This document shows positions 26,178 to 37,264 of a stretch of 64,000 nt of DNA, piece after piece. The stretch is from Megalonaias nervosa. Its lineage: Eukaryota; Mollusca; Bivalvia; Unionida; Unionidae. Each line of letters opens with the position of its first letter. Position 1 is the first letter of the stretch. The stretch lies in contig JAECUM010016915.1 in NCBI GenBank assembly GCA_016617855.1, forward strand, positions 27,101-91,100, read 5' to 3'. The notes under the pieces are model-generated. The model was given only the letters and a program-made list of their open reading frames with translations. It was not told the origin of the DNA and did not search any database. Position numbers and translations under genes: made by a program.

Positions 26178-26678
26178 TTAATTACCAGCCCCTAGCATTA
26201 TTTTACCTTTCATAGCAGATTTTATTAGGAAACTAGCGAGTTTTTCTCTGAGAGATTTATTAGGTATAGAATTTAACGCATGAATCAATTTCACATCTGC
26301 GAGATGTCGTTGTTGTAAATCCTTACTTTTATACGCAACATCATGAACATGACATGCTTGATCAATCTTATTTACTGGATGCTCTCCTGGTCTTGGTTGA
26401 TCCTGATCATCAAGTCGGATATCAAGTCGGGTTCCAGGACCACAATAATTATATCCAGGAAGCTGTTTCTCACCGGGGTATTTAGCCCATGGGGTTCCTG
26501 GTAATTTCCCTAATGAAGCGGCTATATCTCCACCTGTCTTTGATGAAATAAATTTATATTTTTGTGTACCACATTTTACACATTTACCTGTAATTGCACG
26601 TCTTTTATTTTTTGTTGTTATCGTTGTTAATTCGGCAGTAGGTGTAAATGCTCTGCATCGTACACAATATAAATTCAT
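26178..26678 (-). CDS. Phospholipase A2-like protein with N-terminal zinc ribbon (E3)
   Basis: The frame is 166 aa and intact. The N-terminal 40 residues have CVRC and CVKC pairs (about residues 5-8 and 36-39), a small zinc ribbon. The PLA2 domain has the calcium loop YNYCGPGT (about residue 81) and the catalytic helix DQACHVHDVAY with the His-Asp pair (about 113-114). These match the parvovirus VP1 type of secreted PLA2 fold. In virions such domains help the particle cross a membrane. A similar role is inferred. It lies between the integrase and the ATPase, 12 bp from the divergently starting ATPase. In E4 nearly the whole gene is deleted. Confidence 0.9.
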   Translation of the reverse strand: MNLYCVRCRAFTPTAELTTITTKNKRRAITGKCVKCGTQKYKFISSKTGGDIAASLGKLPGTPWAKYPGEKQLPGYNYCGPGTRLDIRLDDQDQPRPGEHPVNKIDQACHVHDVAYKSKDLQQRHLADVKLIHALNSIPNKSLREKLASFLIKSAMKGKIMLGAGN

Positions 26679-26690
26679 ATTATTTATTAT
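26679..26690. promoter_or_regulatory. 12-bp A/T-only divergent spacer
   Basis: The spacer between the PLA2 start (minus) and the ATPase start (plus) is only A and T (ATTATTTATTAT). It leaves no room for a conventional upstream promoter, so transcription signals must overlap the coding regions or be minimal initiators, as at the late-gene spacers. Confidence 0.4.
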
Positions 26691-27362
26691 ATGGATATAA
26701 TTGATTTCTCAGCGACACGAAAACAAGAACCAGTAAAGCGCCATCCAGCGCTTCCGAATTCTATCAGAATGATAATAATAGGTCCATCTGGATCTGGTAA
26801 AACACAATTATTGCTTAATCTAATAATGCGATGGCTCAAGTGGGATAGGTTATATTTGGTAGCACCATCTGTAGATGATCAGCGGTGTTATGGGGTACTT
26901 AAAGATTTTAATGAAAATGCAAAAATATTGGACAAAGATGGAAACGATGTTATTGATTTTATTACCGATATTGATGAGGCACCATCTGTAGATGATCTAG
27001 ATGGACTCATCAATAATCTCGAAGTGTACGATGATGTTATGCTGGATAAACAATCCAATCCAGCTAGAATATTTTCTCGAGCTAGGCATAAAAATACTGA
27101 TGTGATTTATGTTACACAACGATATACGCAAATACCTAAGGTAATTAGAGACATCTGTAATATTTTGGTTGTGTTTAATGGAGTAGATAATTATACTCTG
27201 CAAAATATTTATTATACTTGGTGTTCAGGGGACATGGACATGATTAAATTTAAAAACTTATTTTCAAAATCACAAGCTGTTCCGTTCGGATTTATAACGA
27301 TAAATTTACATGATCCAAGATCTAGATATCGTGTAGGTCTGGATAAAATCTTTGGTCTTTGA
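26691..27362 (+). CDS. A32-like genome-packaging ATPase (E3)
   Basis: The frame is 223 aa and intact. Walker A is IIIGPSGSGKTQLLLNLI (about residues 27-44). A Walker B-like segment YDDVMLD is near residue 118. A sensor-like HKNTDVIYVTQRY and a C-terminal KFKNLFSKSQ follow. This is the FtsK/HerA-class ATPase found in Polintons, adintoviruses and giant viruses, which pumps DNA into capsids. It is the last gene before the right TIR, 12 bp inside. E4 keeps only the C-terminal two-thirds. Confidence 0.93.
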   Translation: MDIIDFSATRKQEPVKRHPALPNSIRMIIIGPSGSGKTQLLLNLIMRWLKWDRLYLVAPSVDDQRCYGVLKDFNENAKILDKDGNDVIDFITDIDEAPSVDDLDGLINNLEVYDDVMLDKQSNPARIFSRARHKNTDVIYVTQRYTQIPKVIRDICNILVVFNGVDNYTLQNIYYTWCSGDMDMIKFKNLFSKSQAVPFGFITINLHDPRSRYRVGLDKIFGL

Positions 27363-27374
27363 TTTTATCAAGGT

Positions 27375-27644
27375 AGCAGCAGAGAGGGTGGACGACAAAA
27401 ATTGAGTGACCCGGTAAGTAAACTAAACGTATTATAACATTAAAAAACAAAAAAGTCAAAAATAAAATAACAAAAATGAGCTAACCCAAACGATTTATTA
27501 TCCGTTTTTCAAACTATATGGTAATAATAAAAGTTAGGAGGTTCGGTTTAGCGTTATTGACCTTATTTTTCAGCCCCTGTAGGAACCTTTATTTTTGTAA
27601 AATAAGGTCAGGAAAAAGTTGTAGGGTCCACCCTCTCTGCTGCT
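27375..27644. repeat. Right terminal inverted repeat of E3
   Basis: The 270-bp repeat is the inverse of 11525-11794, with about three visible base differences (in the GTTTGRGTT, AATRCGTTTAG and CCSGGTCAC areas). Near-identity of the two ends suggests a young insertion or recent gene conversion. Right outside, at 27645, the E2 copy of the first late gene resumes. Confidence 0.95.
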
Positions 27645-28010
27645 TCTGGTATACGATCCTTTATATCACCTATTTCAGCACGAGCTTGGTCAATACCTTC
27701 AAGTATCTCTCTCACTGGTTGAGCAGCAGCTATTTCAGTTGGAAGTTCTCTAAGAATCTTCTTTGTTTTCTTAGTTCTTTCTGCTATTTTTCCAGTTGCT
27801 CCAGCAGTCTTCTCTAACGTAGGAAGAAGACTTTTAGTGGTCTCTGTAACAGGTTTAAATAATTGTTCTGCACCTTCTGCAAATTCAACTTGAGATTCCT
27901 GACGTGATTGTAGTTGTTGCTTAACAAGAATCACGAACAGGTAAATATTTTTTAATTGCCTCTAATCGCTCTCGAGCTAATTTAGCTGAGTGTGGTTCTC
28001 CAATATTCAT
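27645..28010 (-). pseudogene. First late gene (MNIGEPHSA family), 5' part, truncated by E3 (E2)
   Basis: About 120 codons of the coiled-coil gene, starting MNIGEPHSAKLARERL at 28010. The frame shifts near 27930, and the coding sequence is cut at 27644 by the E3 terminal repeat. Translation continues by chance into the repeat. Together with the terminal repeat at 28045-28274 this is the right-hand end of a minus-strand element, probably the same older copy as 8486-11524. Confidence 0.8.
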
Positions 28011-28044
28011 TATTGATAATATTTATACTGGCTGTTTAATTTAC

Positions 28045-28274
28045 AGTAGCAGAGGAGGTGAACGACCAATATTGAGTGACCCGGCGAGTAAACGAAACAC
28101 AAAACAATGAGTCGGAGATGAAGTAACGAGATAAGCTAACCCAATTAGAGAAACTCTCGGTCAGTTAGAGGCTTTGGTTTAACGTTATCGACCTTATTTT
28201 CAGCCTTCGTAGGAACCTTATTTTTTAGACAAATGACGATTCAGACAAGTGGTCTGTTCACCTCCTCTGCTGCT
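28045..28274. repeat. Terminal repeat of E2
   Basis: A block of about 230 bp starts AGTAGCAGAGGAGGTGAACG and ends TTCACCTCCTCTGCTGCT. It has the same architecture as the E1 and E3 repeats, including GAGTGACCCGG and a mirrored end, but is only partly similar inside. It marks the boundary between viral and host DNA at 28274. Confidence 0.8.
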
Positions 28275-28790
28275 CCACCTGAAAAACGCCTGAAACTTCC
28301 ACCTGAAATAAAAATCCGCCTAAGGTTTCTGTCTAAAAACAGGCTGCCTAAAATATCTACATAAATATCATCCAAAAAAAAATCTGCTTCAGATTTCTAT
28401 TATACTGCCTAATGATTCTTAGACATTATTCGGAATCAATGATAAATATTCCCAATAATTTTCTTTCTTGCATACAAAACCTAATTTGTGATGGCATCAT
28501 TTAAGTCTTTTTCATTTCACCCCAAGTTTGGTGAGATTTCATAAATATTTTGACCAAAACTTTCATTGACATTTTGGCGATACCTCACTAAAATTTCACT
28601 GAAATATTTGTGAGATTTCACTAAAAGTTTGATCATTATATAGTATTTTACTGAAGTTTCAGGAATTTTTCAGACATTTCAAAAGGTTTAAAATAAATAA
28701 TGGATATGAATTGTGTGTGTGTGATTTGGATTTTTAACGTAGCTTTAAAATTTTTTTCGGTCATATTGCTACGATATCTGCAGTGTGGCA
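28275..28790. other. Host non-coding DNA with GCCTAA-rich and TTTCACT repeats
   Basis: No gene is visible. Short words such as CCACCTGAAA, CGCCTAAGG and TTTCACTGAAA recur. They appear again, partly inverted, near 31250-31945. The two blocks may be degenerate ends of one non-autonomous element spanning 28275-31945. Confidence 0.3.
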
Positions 28791-28799
28791 GTTTATAGT

Positions 28800-29035
28800 G
28801 ATGTCTAGCACTGGGGCATCATGCTGCAGACATGCAGCATGATGTCCCACCCAATCACATTATCCTGACAGCTGGCTGACCAGTCCTAACACTAACCTCT
28901 TAATGCTGAGCGCCAAGCGAGGCAGCTGTTAGTACCATTTTGGTAAGTCTTTGGTATGACTCGGCCGGGGATCGAACCCACAACCTCCCGCATCCGAGGT
29001 GGATGCTCTAACAACTAGGCCACCAGAGCGGTACT
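28800..29035 (-). mobile_element. tRNA-derived SINE
   Basis: Read on the minus strand, the head GCTCTGGTGGCCTAGTTGTT is an A-box region, and GGTTCGATCC is a perfect B-box. It is followed by a conserved body (CATACCAAAGAC, GCGCTCAGCATTAAGAGG). The body resembles SINEs common in molluscs and other invertebrates, from memory. Near the 3' end is a perfect 11-bp hairpin, CATCATGCTGC with GCAGCATGATG (28828-28855 area). It is a non-coding retroposon. Confidence 0.8.
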
Positions 29036-29146
29036 GGATATGAATTAAACAGGACTTTATTAATCAAGGTGATATTTCAGTGTACACGAAACAAAATTAT
29101 ATAGATGTTGTAATTATATGACATCCAAGGCAAGAGATATGGGAGT

Positions 29147-29153
29147 TATTATT

Positions 29154-29198
<45 letters not shown>
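29147..29198. repeat. (AAT)n microsatellite
   Basis: About 16 uninterrupted AAT units follow ATTATTATT. Confidence 0.95.
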
Positions 29199-31240
29199 GA
29201 CTTTATTTAGAGAAGGTAACTCAGTTAGTTACAGAACTAATCTACCTTGAGGCCTTCTATCTGTTATGTACAATATATACAGTATACACAACATGATATG
29301 AAGGATCTGGCTAGACACTAAATAAATAAATGATTTTAAAAACCAAATTATCATGCCTGGAACATATGCACAGGCATCTGTGAACACATAAACATATATA
29401 AAATATAAAATATTATCTTGCATTGAAAAATTCAACTGTGAAAATAATGCAAAATTACAGAAAAGCATCCATTTGAGACATTGATTAAGAAAAGAAATGC
29501 TGGGAGCCTGCTTTATGTCACTGTGTTGTACTGCAGACTTGATTTTTGATTAATGTACAAACTATGATGTTGTTGTGGTCTCTTGATTTAGTCCTTGTTC
29601 CATAAGCAGCCGTGACAAGCGTTTATCATGATCTATTATTACTCTTACTTTACACTTAATTCTAACACAACTAGAATATTTTGATATAAACAATAATTTG
29701 AAGGACGATTCTATTTGTGGGCCAAGAAAACTCCTCAAAGATATGACTTTTTTTTTTTTACATGGGTATCTGGCAACAATATAAACAATTCCCACCAGTG
29801 ATCTATACGTTGTCCCTCCTTAAATTCTGGAAGTTAATCAGTTAAGAGTTATAAAACCTCGAAATCACCCTGGTTCAATTCCTTGTCATATTTAGCATGC
29901 TAGCCGCTACTGTTAAGCTCTTTATGGAACAAAAAGCAAAATGCTAGTCCTTGCATTCAGTTTTCATACAGATTGACCAGTTACGTTCCCATCGACTTTG
30001 CATTCAAGCTACTCTCATTGCCGCACATTTTTCAAATGGTTATTCAACTCGTATCCCGCCCGAAAATTCGAATCGCCATGTTTAGCAAGCATGCTCATTC
30101 CCGTCAGTTTCCGTTACGCGACGATTCATTGGGCACGTACAAACTTTTGACCAATCAAAAGGTGGCGCTCTACAGTTTCGTATTTAGCATAGGGAATTTG
30201 AATGAAAAAGACTTCCTCCGGGTTTCCTCAATAGTTATACTGGCTATTTAAAAAAGACCTTGTATATCTTAGGTGTTGTTCAAAGAACCTTTAATTCCCT
30301 TTATTTTGGTGTATGATTGATGGGTGTAATATGGGTTATAGAGTATACAGCTTGGCCTTACTCCAGATGTGCATCTTTCAAAAAGTGCTAGCTCCACTTG
30401 GCCATTTTCACTTCCTGAACTTCAGTAGTAAATTGCAAAAAAAAAAGGAGCCGATAACTTTTTTTACATTTTATATATTTGGTAATTCATTCATTGCACT
30501 TCAGAAGCTAGTATTGTCTAGTCTGGCAAAATTCATTTTCCCTATTTTAAAAGCTACTGTGGATAGTGTACTTTAGACAAATTCAGGCTGATTTTTGGAG
30601 CACAAGGGAGCAGTCATTTTAGTTAGCAGTGTGCTAAGATCATTTACAATTTCCAAAAGTACAATATCCAAAGAAATGTCAAGCACATAACATCAAAGCA
30701 GCATAGAGGTATGCCAACATTCTCTCCACTGTGCATGTTTTAAATGCAAACAACTTCACCATACATACATCACTCTCTCAAAAGTACATCACAACTGGTG
30801 AGAGCCCCCCAAGCTCTTTATAGTGATCATCTGTTAAATAATATACGGAACAAATACTTAATAGAAAGCTCGTTGCGGAATGGGACCGGATAGAGCATTA
30901 TAAAAAAAAAAAAAAAAAGTTTCGGAGACAATATTTTAAAAAGGGTCCATATAGAGGAAAATCTGATTCAGGTCAGGAGAAATGCATAATTCTGCTTTAA
31001 AATGAAAAACAAGAAAACAATCTTTTTTTGAGGGAAGTTTAATCCAATTGAAGTTAAACAAAAATACAACAACAACAACAACAACAATTTTAAAAACAAA
31101 TACAACAAGGAAAGATTTGAAAAGAAGTTATTGTTCCCAAAATGAACAATAAAATTACAGCTATCAGAAACAGGAAATATAAATGTTGCTGAAAATCATT
31201 CAAATTGTACGAGAAACAAAAAATAAATTTTGTTATATCT
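29199..31240. other. Host DNA without recognisable genes
   Basis: Frames are short (60-92 codons) and without motifs. The interval contains poly-A near 30902-30919 and a short (CAA)n tract near 31066-31086. Some could be parts of host introns or intergenic DNA. Confidence 0.5.
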
Positions 31241-31244
31241 TAGT

Positions 31245-31520
31245 GATATTTTGATTGAAATGTCAGTGATATTACAATCACAAAATATCACTATATTTTC
31301 AGAATTTTTGGCAAAGCGTCAGTGAAATTTCAATCACAAATTCTCACTGATATTTTCAGAAATGTTGGCAGTCAGTGAAATTTCAATAACAAAATTTCAC
31401 TGATATTTTCAGAAATTTTGGTAACATCTAAAATATAATAATTTTAGTTAAAAAAAGTACATTTGAGTAAATGTCAAAAAATTTTCACTGTGGTTTCGCT
31501 GAAATTTCAGTCACATTTTC
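31245..31520. repeat. Degenerate ~60-bp tandem repeat with TTTCACTGA dyads
   Basis: Three imperfect copies of a unit built from CAGTGAAATTTCAATCACAA and TTTCACTGATATTTTCAGAA. CAGTGAAA and TTTCACTG are reverse complements, so each unit can pair with its neighbour. Similar words occur near 28540-28690. Confidence 0.55.
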
Positions 31521-31559
31521 ACTTGGGTATGATTGTTGTAGAGCAAATTTTAATAGGAA

Positions 31560-31945
31560 GTAAAAGAAACTTATTTTTTAGAGTAAACATCAGATCAAGT
31601 CCAAAATCCACCTAAGGCACCAAATTTTCTAAGTCCAAAGATTCTATGCTAATGTAGTTCTTTTGATAAAGTTCAAAATTACACCTAATATTTCTGCTAA
31701 AATCAGTCTAAGTCCAAAATCCGTCTTAAAGTAGGAAAATGAACTGGACAAGCAGAACTTTTCCGTCTAAGAGTTATCCTTTAGGAGGAATATAAGAAAT
31801 AGTATGCTTAACTATTAGACAGATTCAGTCTGTCACCTTAGCCGTATTTCCAGTCCGTCTAAAGACCATCTGAAATTTGGTGTTTTTAGGCGGAATACAC
31901 CCTGAAACCACCAAAACTCCAGGCGGAATCTGCCTAAAAATTTCG
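31560..31945. repeat. GCCTAA/TTAGGC-rich block, possible terminal part of a non-autonomous element
   Basis: The words CACCTAAGGC, GTCTAAGAG, TTTAGGCGGAAT and AGGCGGAATCTGCC recur here in both orientations. Similar words occur inverted near 28275-28450. A 131-codon frame starting at 31877 has no recognisable motif and is not called a gene. Confidence 0.3.
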
Positions 31946-32279
31946 TACAGGCCTGAGCCACAGCTGCCATATTTGCTGAAATTTGGATTTTACTTCAAAC
32001 TTGACTCAATATTTGTTTTTTCAAGCTCGTGTTTTGAGTCAGAAACTTTACTCCAAATTTTTAGATCCACAAACGGAAATAAATCTCAAAAACCAATGTC
32101 TAGACAAGAGATTGGAGTTAAAGTACAAACTTGGCTTAACTTAATATGTGTTGGAGATCTCAGGAGGAGTAACTCGTTATTAAAGGAAAATGATTTTCCA
32201 AAAAGAATTAAGAAGGATACTGCATTAATTGGAAGACGCATTGTGACTGGTGTTACTGCCAGTATATTCTAACAAAAGA

Positions 32280-35200
32280 TTGGGAAGAAGATCCTGTTCT
32301 TCGATAAAGACTGCTTTTGATATTCTACAAGTCATCATCTTTCTTGGTCACTCATTGTAACTCAGGCAAGTAAAATGTTCCTTGTAACACTCCTCCATTC
32401 ATATATTCCAATATATGTACAGGGGGATCATGTCAACACATTTGTCATTTGACATGAAGTAATTCTACTGTCCAGCTGAGTAAATAACCTTTGTAAATTT
32501 TTTTCCAATGCAAGCACAATCTCTGGTGTTTAAAATTTCTTTCTTTTTTCTGGCCCTTGATATTCCAAACAATTGATGAAACAGGGTCAATTCAACTGAG
32601 GTGTCAGAATGGTATGATTAATTGTAAGATTTGACCAGATCTAGTAACACATCGATGTATTTGAGAGTATGTTGATGTGCATAATATTTCAAAATATGTG
32701 ATTTCAAAGTTCTTTGATGTGTTTCATGTTATTCCTGAACTTCATCCCATAGAATTCTGTATATCACTCCAACACAGTAGGTAAAAGTTGTGACATCCAA
32801 AATCTTACAAAAGGTAGGTAGTAGCTGATCAACATCTGACAGTAGTATAGTGGTATAATATAGGGACAATAGGAATTTAACATTAGCCTGCCATTTTTAG
32901 GATTTATAGTGTCAAGGAGAAACCTAATGATAAAACTTTCCATGGGTTTAATATAATTGGTGGTTATAATGATAATGGGAATCTTATCTTGGGCCGCCAT
33001 TATTAGAATTTATAGGGACAAGGAGGAAATGTAATGCAAAAATATTTGGATTGGTTTTGTGGATTTCTATGGCAGGCAGGAGAGTTTGGTAGAGGAAGAA
33101 CCTCCGACCCACAGGAAGCTACTATCATGCTTTCTCACAAACCCAGTTTGGCCAAGTTGAGACTGGATGCCATGCAGACAATGGTGAAATGCAAGTAATA
33201 TTTAAAGGCAATCACCTTAGACAATTCGGCCTCCCAGGGCCCTGTTACAAATGTCCGTAAATTTAACAAGATTGATTGTTGAAGGGAAAAGATGGAAAAT
33301 ATAATTTTTTAAAATGTTTATAGGTGTAAAATGATGGTATCACTAGGGACAAAATGGGAAATCCTACATCACCCAGTTATCAACTATTTATGTAATGCCA
33401 TTTAAAGTGACCAACACCCACTCATTATCTGACCAGATAGGGTAAAATGTGAAAGAAGGGGTGTCAAACTGAAATATTTCATTTCCTTATGACCAAAATT
33501 ACCCTTGCTATCCCCTATAAAATCACTATTTTCTCACTATCGACAAAGCAAAACTCCTATCCCTGTATAATTTCCCTATGATGTCCTATTAGACAGAAGT
33601 AACACCTTACCCACTCCGACACTACGTGTAATATTAGCAGTGAAGTGGAAAAAGAGAAAAAAAAAATGTGTGAAACACAGACATGCTTACACACTATCAT
33701 ACATGGAGTGAAAGAAGAGAAAAGCATAACAGCACTTGCACACATACACCAGCATAACCTTCAATAGACATTATAAAGGAGTGAGAGAAGAACAAACCTA
33801 CTTAAGGACATGGGTTGGCCTACAATTACAATTAAATAGTGTATTGAGACATATCACTTGCAAATCCTGTATGAAGTCAAGTGCAGTTGAAAATTTATAA
33901 TACTGGTTTTCAATTTTTGCTTCCTATGTTTAATTCTCTCATTAAACAGCCACCCATTGTTGGTTTATAAACACTGGCAGAAAGTTTGTTGCAGAAATTA
34001 TACAGTGTTATGTGAGGTATACTTGGTTCTTCAGTTTGTTACAATTTTGCCTTTCCACCCTAGATTTAGTACACTGGCTGACTTTTCCTACCCAATGTGA
34101 AATGTTACATAGGACACAATAGTTTTTACCACCCTGTGTAAGTAAGTTTCAGTTTAGCATGAAGATAAGTTTACTGCAAGGTTCAATCTTTTTTCTTTAT
34201 AAATATGAAGAGTGATCCACTACTTCCCATATAACTTCCTTAGCATCCCCTTATAGACAAAACTACTGCCCTCTATAATCCTATAAGTAAAATGCAAGGA
34301 GATAAAAGAAAAGCAGAACTATACACACTATACTTGCAAACATACTTATATACTGTTATACATGTATATGGAGTGAATGACAAAAGAGTAGGAGTGTTCT
34401 CACTTAGACACTTCTGCACTTTCATACACTATGGAGGCTGTTAGGGGTGCATTGTTTGGTTATTATTGTCTTGGATATGATTTACCAGGATGTTATTGCC
34501 TGGATCAAGTAAATAATAAAATAAAATATGAAATTAATGGATGAAATAACATAAATTTGAGTAGACATATAGAATAGCACAACACAAGCCCCTATATGCA
34601 AATAATAACAATTTAATCAATTATATCAACAAAAGGAATTGAACATGACATTAGAGTGATACACTTTCTTTTAGAAACAGAATTACCAAATTTTATAAGA
34701 AAAGCAATTAGCTATTCTCTTATGCCGATAAATCAAATTTCACCATAGAATCAAGTGAATGATCGAACTCATTTGCTCAGCATGGTTCCAGTCCTTTCCA
34801 ATTCAGTGCTGGCAACAGGTCAGAGTCACCATATTCCTTTTCCTCTTCTCTCTATCTCTTCAGCTTCTTCTGGCTCATCAACCATTACTTGATTGTTTGC
34901 TCTCTTTCCCACTGTGTGGTGCACTTATGGAACTATTTTCCCCTTTTAAATAAATAAATAAACATGCAACCTAAATACTTGTCAGGCTTTTTCTTCTGGC
35001 ATCAAACAATAACCCCCATTGTTGAACTAAAGCTAATATGTGTCAGTTTGCAGCTGATACAAACAACCCTATTTACCATAAATTGATGTCTTTCCCTAGC
35101 AGATAACCACATTCCTAAATGGAACTATGACTAGCCATCTTTAGTAAATAGTACTATGCCCCTGTGGTCTACAAATAGTACTGCAGTGTATAAAGTACAA

Positions 35201-35590
35201 CTTAATTACACAAATGAATTAATGGACTTCACATCTTTTCTTAACATTACTTGCTAACTATCATTTGATTGGTGTACCATTTTCAGACATAGTAAAATCA
35301 ATTCCTAGACTATATGATTCACATCATTTAAGATTGATAGATTCACACATTCTCAGCATGAAATTCCAATTACACGCAATGCATGATGTGAATCACATAG
35401 AAAAATCTTTATACTCCAAATGGAAATTGGAATGTTAATAAGCTCAAATCCACTCTATCTGGAGATGATTTTCGCCTATTTTGTGATGAATATGGTTATG
35501 TCATATCAGACTTGAAATTTATAATGGACCACACAATGAATTTTATTTATCCCAGTGAGACCTATGCCTCTATGCCTTTAAGGAAACTGT
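32280..35590. other. Host DNA without recognisable genes
   Basis: No convincing coding region, RNA gene or repeat family is seen. The longest frames are under 80 codons and lack motifs. Confidence 0.45.
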
Positions 35591-35599
35591 CAACTATTG

Positions 35600-36010
35600 C
35601 ATAGAACTTGGCAGCCTTGTGTTTCCATGTTTTAGACGCTAGTAAGACATTTGATAGGATCATTCATTGGACCCGCTTTATAAAGTTGCTTGATATTAAA
35701 TTCATGTCTACAAAGTTCATATTTTAGTTAACTAGTATGGCAAACAGTTGTGCTATGTGCGTTGGCGCAGTGTAGTATCCAGTCTATTCCATGTAACCAA
35801 TGGGTGACACACGGAGGTGTTCTTTCACCATTGTTATTTAATATTTACATAGACGAGTTAAGTCGTAAGCTGGGTCAGTGTCACGTGGGGATACTTTTGA
35901 CAATGTGTCATTTCTTAACAATTTTATTTTTGTTGATGACATGTAATTTGATAAGTAATTTTGTCACAGGTTTAAGGAAATTATTAAAGATATGTGAAAA
36001 ATACACATTT
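35600..36010 (+). pseudogene. Non-LTR (LINE) reverse transcriptase remnant
   Basis: LDASKTFDRIIHW (35631 onward) and GGVLSPLLFNIYIDELSRKL (about 35812-35870) are the RT segments around the first catalytic Asp and the following box. A FVDD-like segment appears near 35930 in another frame. Several frameshifts make it inactive. It resembles CR1/Jockey-type elements. Confidence 0.75.
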
Positions 36011-36384
36011 GAAAATGATATCATCTATAATTACACAAAAATTGGAATGCATGGTCTTTCATTCAACTTGTTTCGAATTACCATATCCTTCCCCTATACA
36101 TCTCAACAGATATGCTCTTATACATGTCAACAGTTATATGTGTTTGGGTCATATTTTACATTCCAATCGGTCAGATGATGAAGATGATTCGACATCACAT
36201 AATTTTGTGGACTCAAAACAAACATGCTTTTACATAAATTTAGAAATTTTATTTTTTAAATATCAAACTTAGATTATTCAGATATTATTGCTGTATGATG
36301 TACTGCAATCCTCTGCAGACAAAGTTTAAAGTATGTAAAGAAAACTAGTTATGGTTATAATAATAGTATTCGTTTTCCATTAAG

Positions 36385-36600
36385 CATACTGCTCTGGTGG
36401 CCTAAGTGGTTACAACATCCGTGTACACGATTATCAATGATTAATCTGGGTTACAAGTCAATCTACCACATCTTCCAGCTGATGCAGGTCAGAAAAGGAG
36501 AGGACAATTGGCTGTACACAGATTAGTCTAGCGCAGTTAATAATAACTTATTTCCCCGTCAGACCCTGATGACTGAGGCAGCAAGGCCAAGATCAGCTAG
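36385..36600 (+). mobile_element. Degenerate tRNA-derived SINE
   Basis: GCTCTGGTGGCCTAAGTGGTT resembles the head of the SINE at 28800-29035, and ATCTGGGTTACAAGTC stands where the B-box is expected. The body is unlike the first one, so it may be another family. Confidence 0.45.
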
Positions 36601-36859
36601 TTTCAAAGAGGGCCGAACCGTTGTAGGGATGGAAGGCGGGCATCAAATCTGGCAAAAAAACCTGGAGGATGAAGGTCAATAACAGTTTTGCTCCACCTGC
36701 AAACCCCCTCCTCCCCCCCCCCAGAAGAAATCAACAGGAGGCAGTAGCTACGAAAATGGATGACTTTTGGGTTTTTTTCCTGTGTTTGTTAGTCAGTGTT
36801 GGGACTTGGATACTAAATGTGATGGTGTTGGATACCAGGTAACCGAGTGTACGATATGG

Positions 36860-36975
36860 GGGCAACTTGGGATCTATGGGACCTCCATGTCAAAAAGTGA
36901 AAAAGGAATATAAGGTCAAGGAAATTTATAGGGTCAAACAATTTATAGGGTCAAGGGGAATTTAAAATGAGAATG
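36860..36975 (+). repeat. Dispersed repeat (inverted copy at 58290-58420)
   Basis: ACCTCCATGTCAAAAAGTGA through GGCACTTGGGGGTCA matches the reverse complement of about 58290-58420, with TATAGGGTCAA repeated inside. The family is not identified. Confidence 0.6.
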
Positions 36976-37049
36976 GCACTTGGGGGTCAAAAAGAGTATG
37001 CTACTTAATTAAACTCACAGGTCAAAGGACTATCAAGTCCTTAATTGAC

Positions 37050-37260
37050 CTGTTGGTAGGCTAAAATGAGTGGGAATCGACCCAATGCACACTCATTCTA
37101 ACTGGGTGACTATCACTGCAGTATGAGTCATCGAAAGTGATTCGATTCAACTCTTGGGACGTCACTCCGGTTCCATGCATACAGGCTCTTCGGGTCACCT
37201 GATTTTTAGACGAGTGAGAATCGGCCCACACACTCGTCTTTGGTAGGCCGAGTTAGGGAA
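37050..37260. repeat. Dispersed palindromic repeat (GAGTGGGAATCG family)
   Basis: GAGTGGGAATCGACCCAATG and GAGTGAGAATCGGCCCACAC flank the block, and a related inverse piece, GGGCCGATTCCCACTCATC, lies at about 56357-56376. This suggests a small dispersed element, possibly a MITE. Confidence 0.4.
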
Positions 37261-37264
37261 GGAA

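Larger units (their letters stand above)
11525..27644 (+). mobile_element. E3: complete Polinton/adintovirus-like integrated virus with 270-bp TIRs
   Basis: This is a 16.1-kb element bounded by inverted 270-bp repeats (11525-11794 and 27375-27644) that differ at about three bases by eye. It holds the Polinton core set: family B DNA polymerase, retroviral-type integrase, A32-like ATPase, adenain-like protease, capsid and penton-like proteins. It also carries PLA2, a fiber-like protein, two HNH nucleases and several unknowns. Late genes form one plus-strand block; replication genes are on both strands. Flanks are E2 sequence on both sides (polymerase to the left, first late gene to the right). 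No clean 6-bp target duplication is visible: GTCTGT on the left against TCTGGT on the right. About seven genes carry one or two single-base defects; the rest are open. Confidence 0.93.

Noticed and set aside
28275..31945. A defined transposon with long inverted ends
   Set aside because: Only short recurring words are shared between the ends; no exact terminal inverted repeat or target duplication could be seen.
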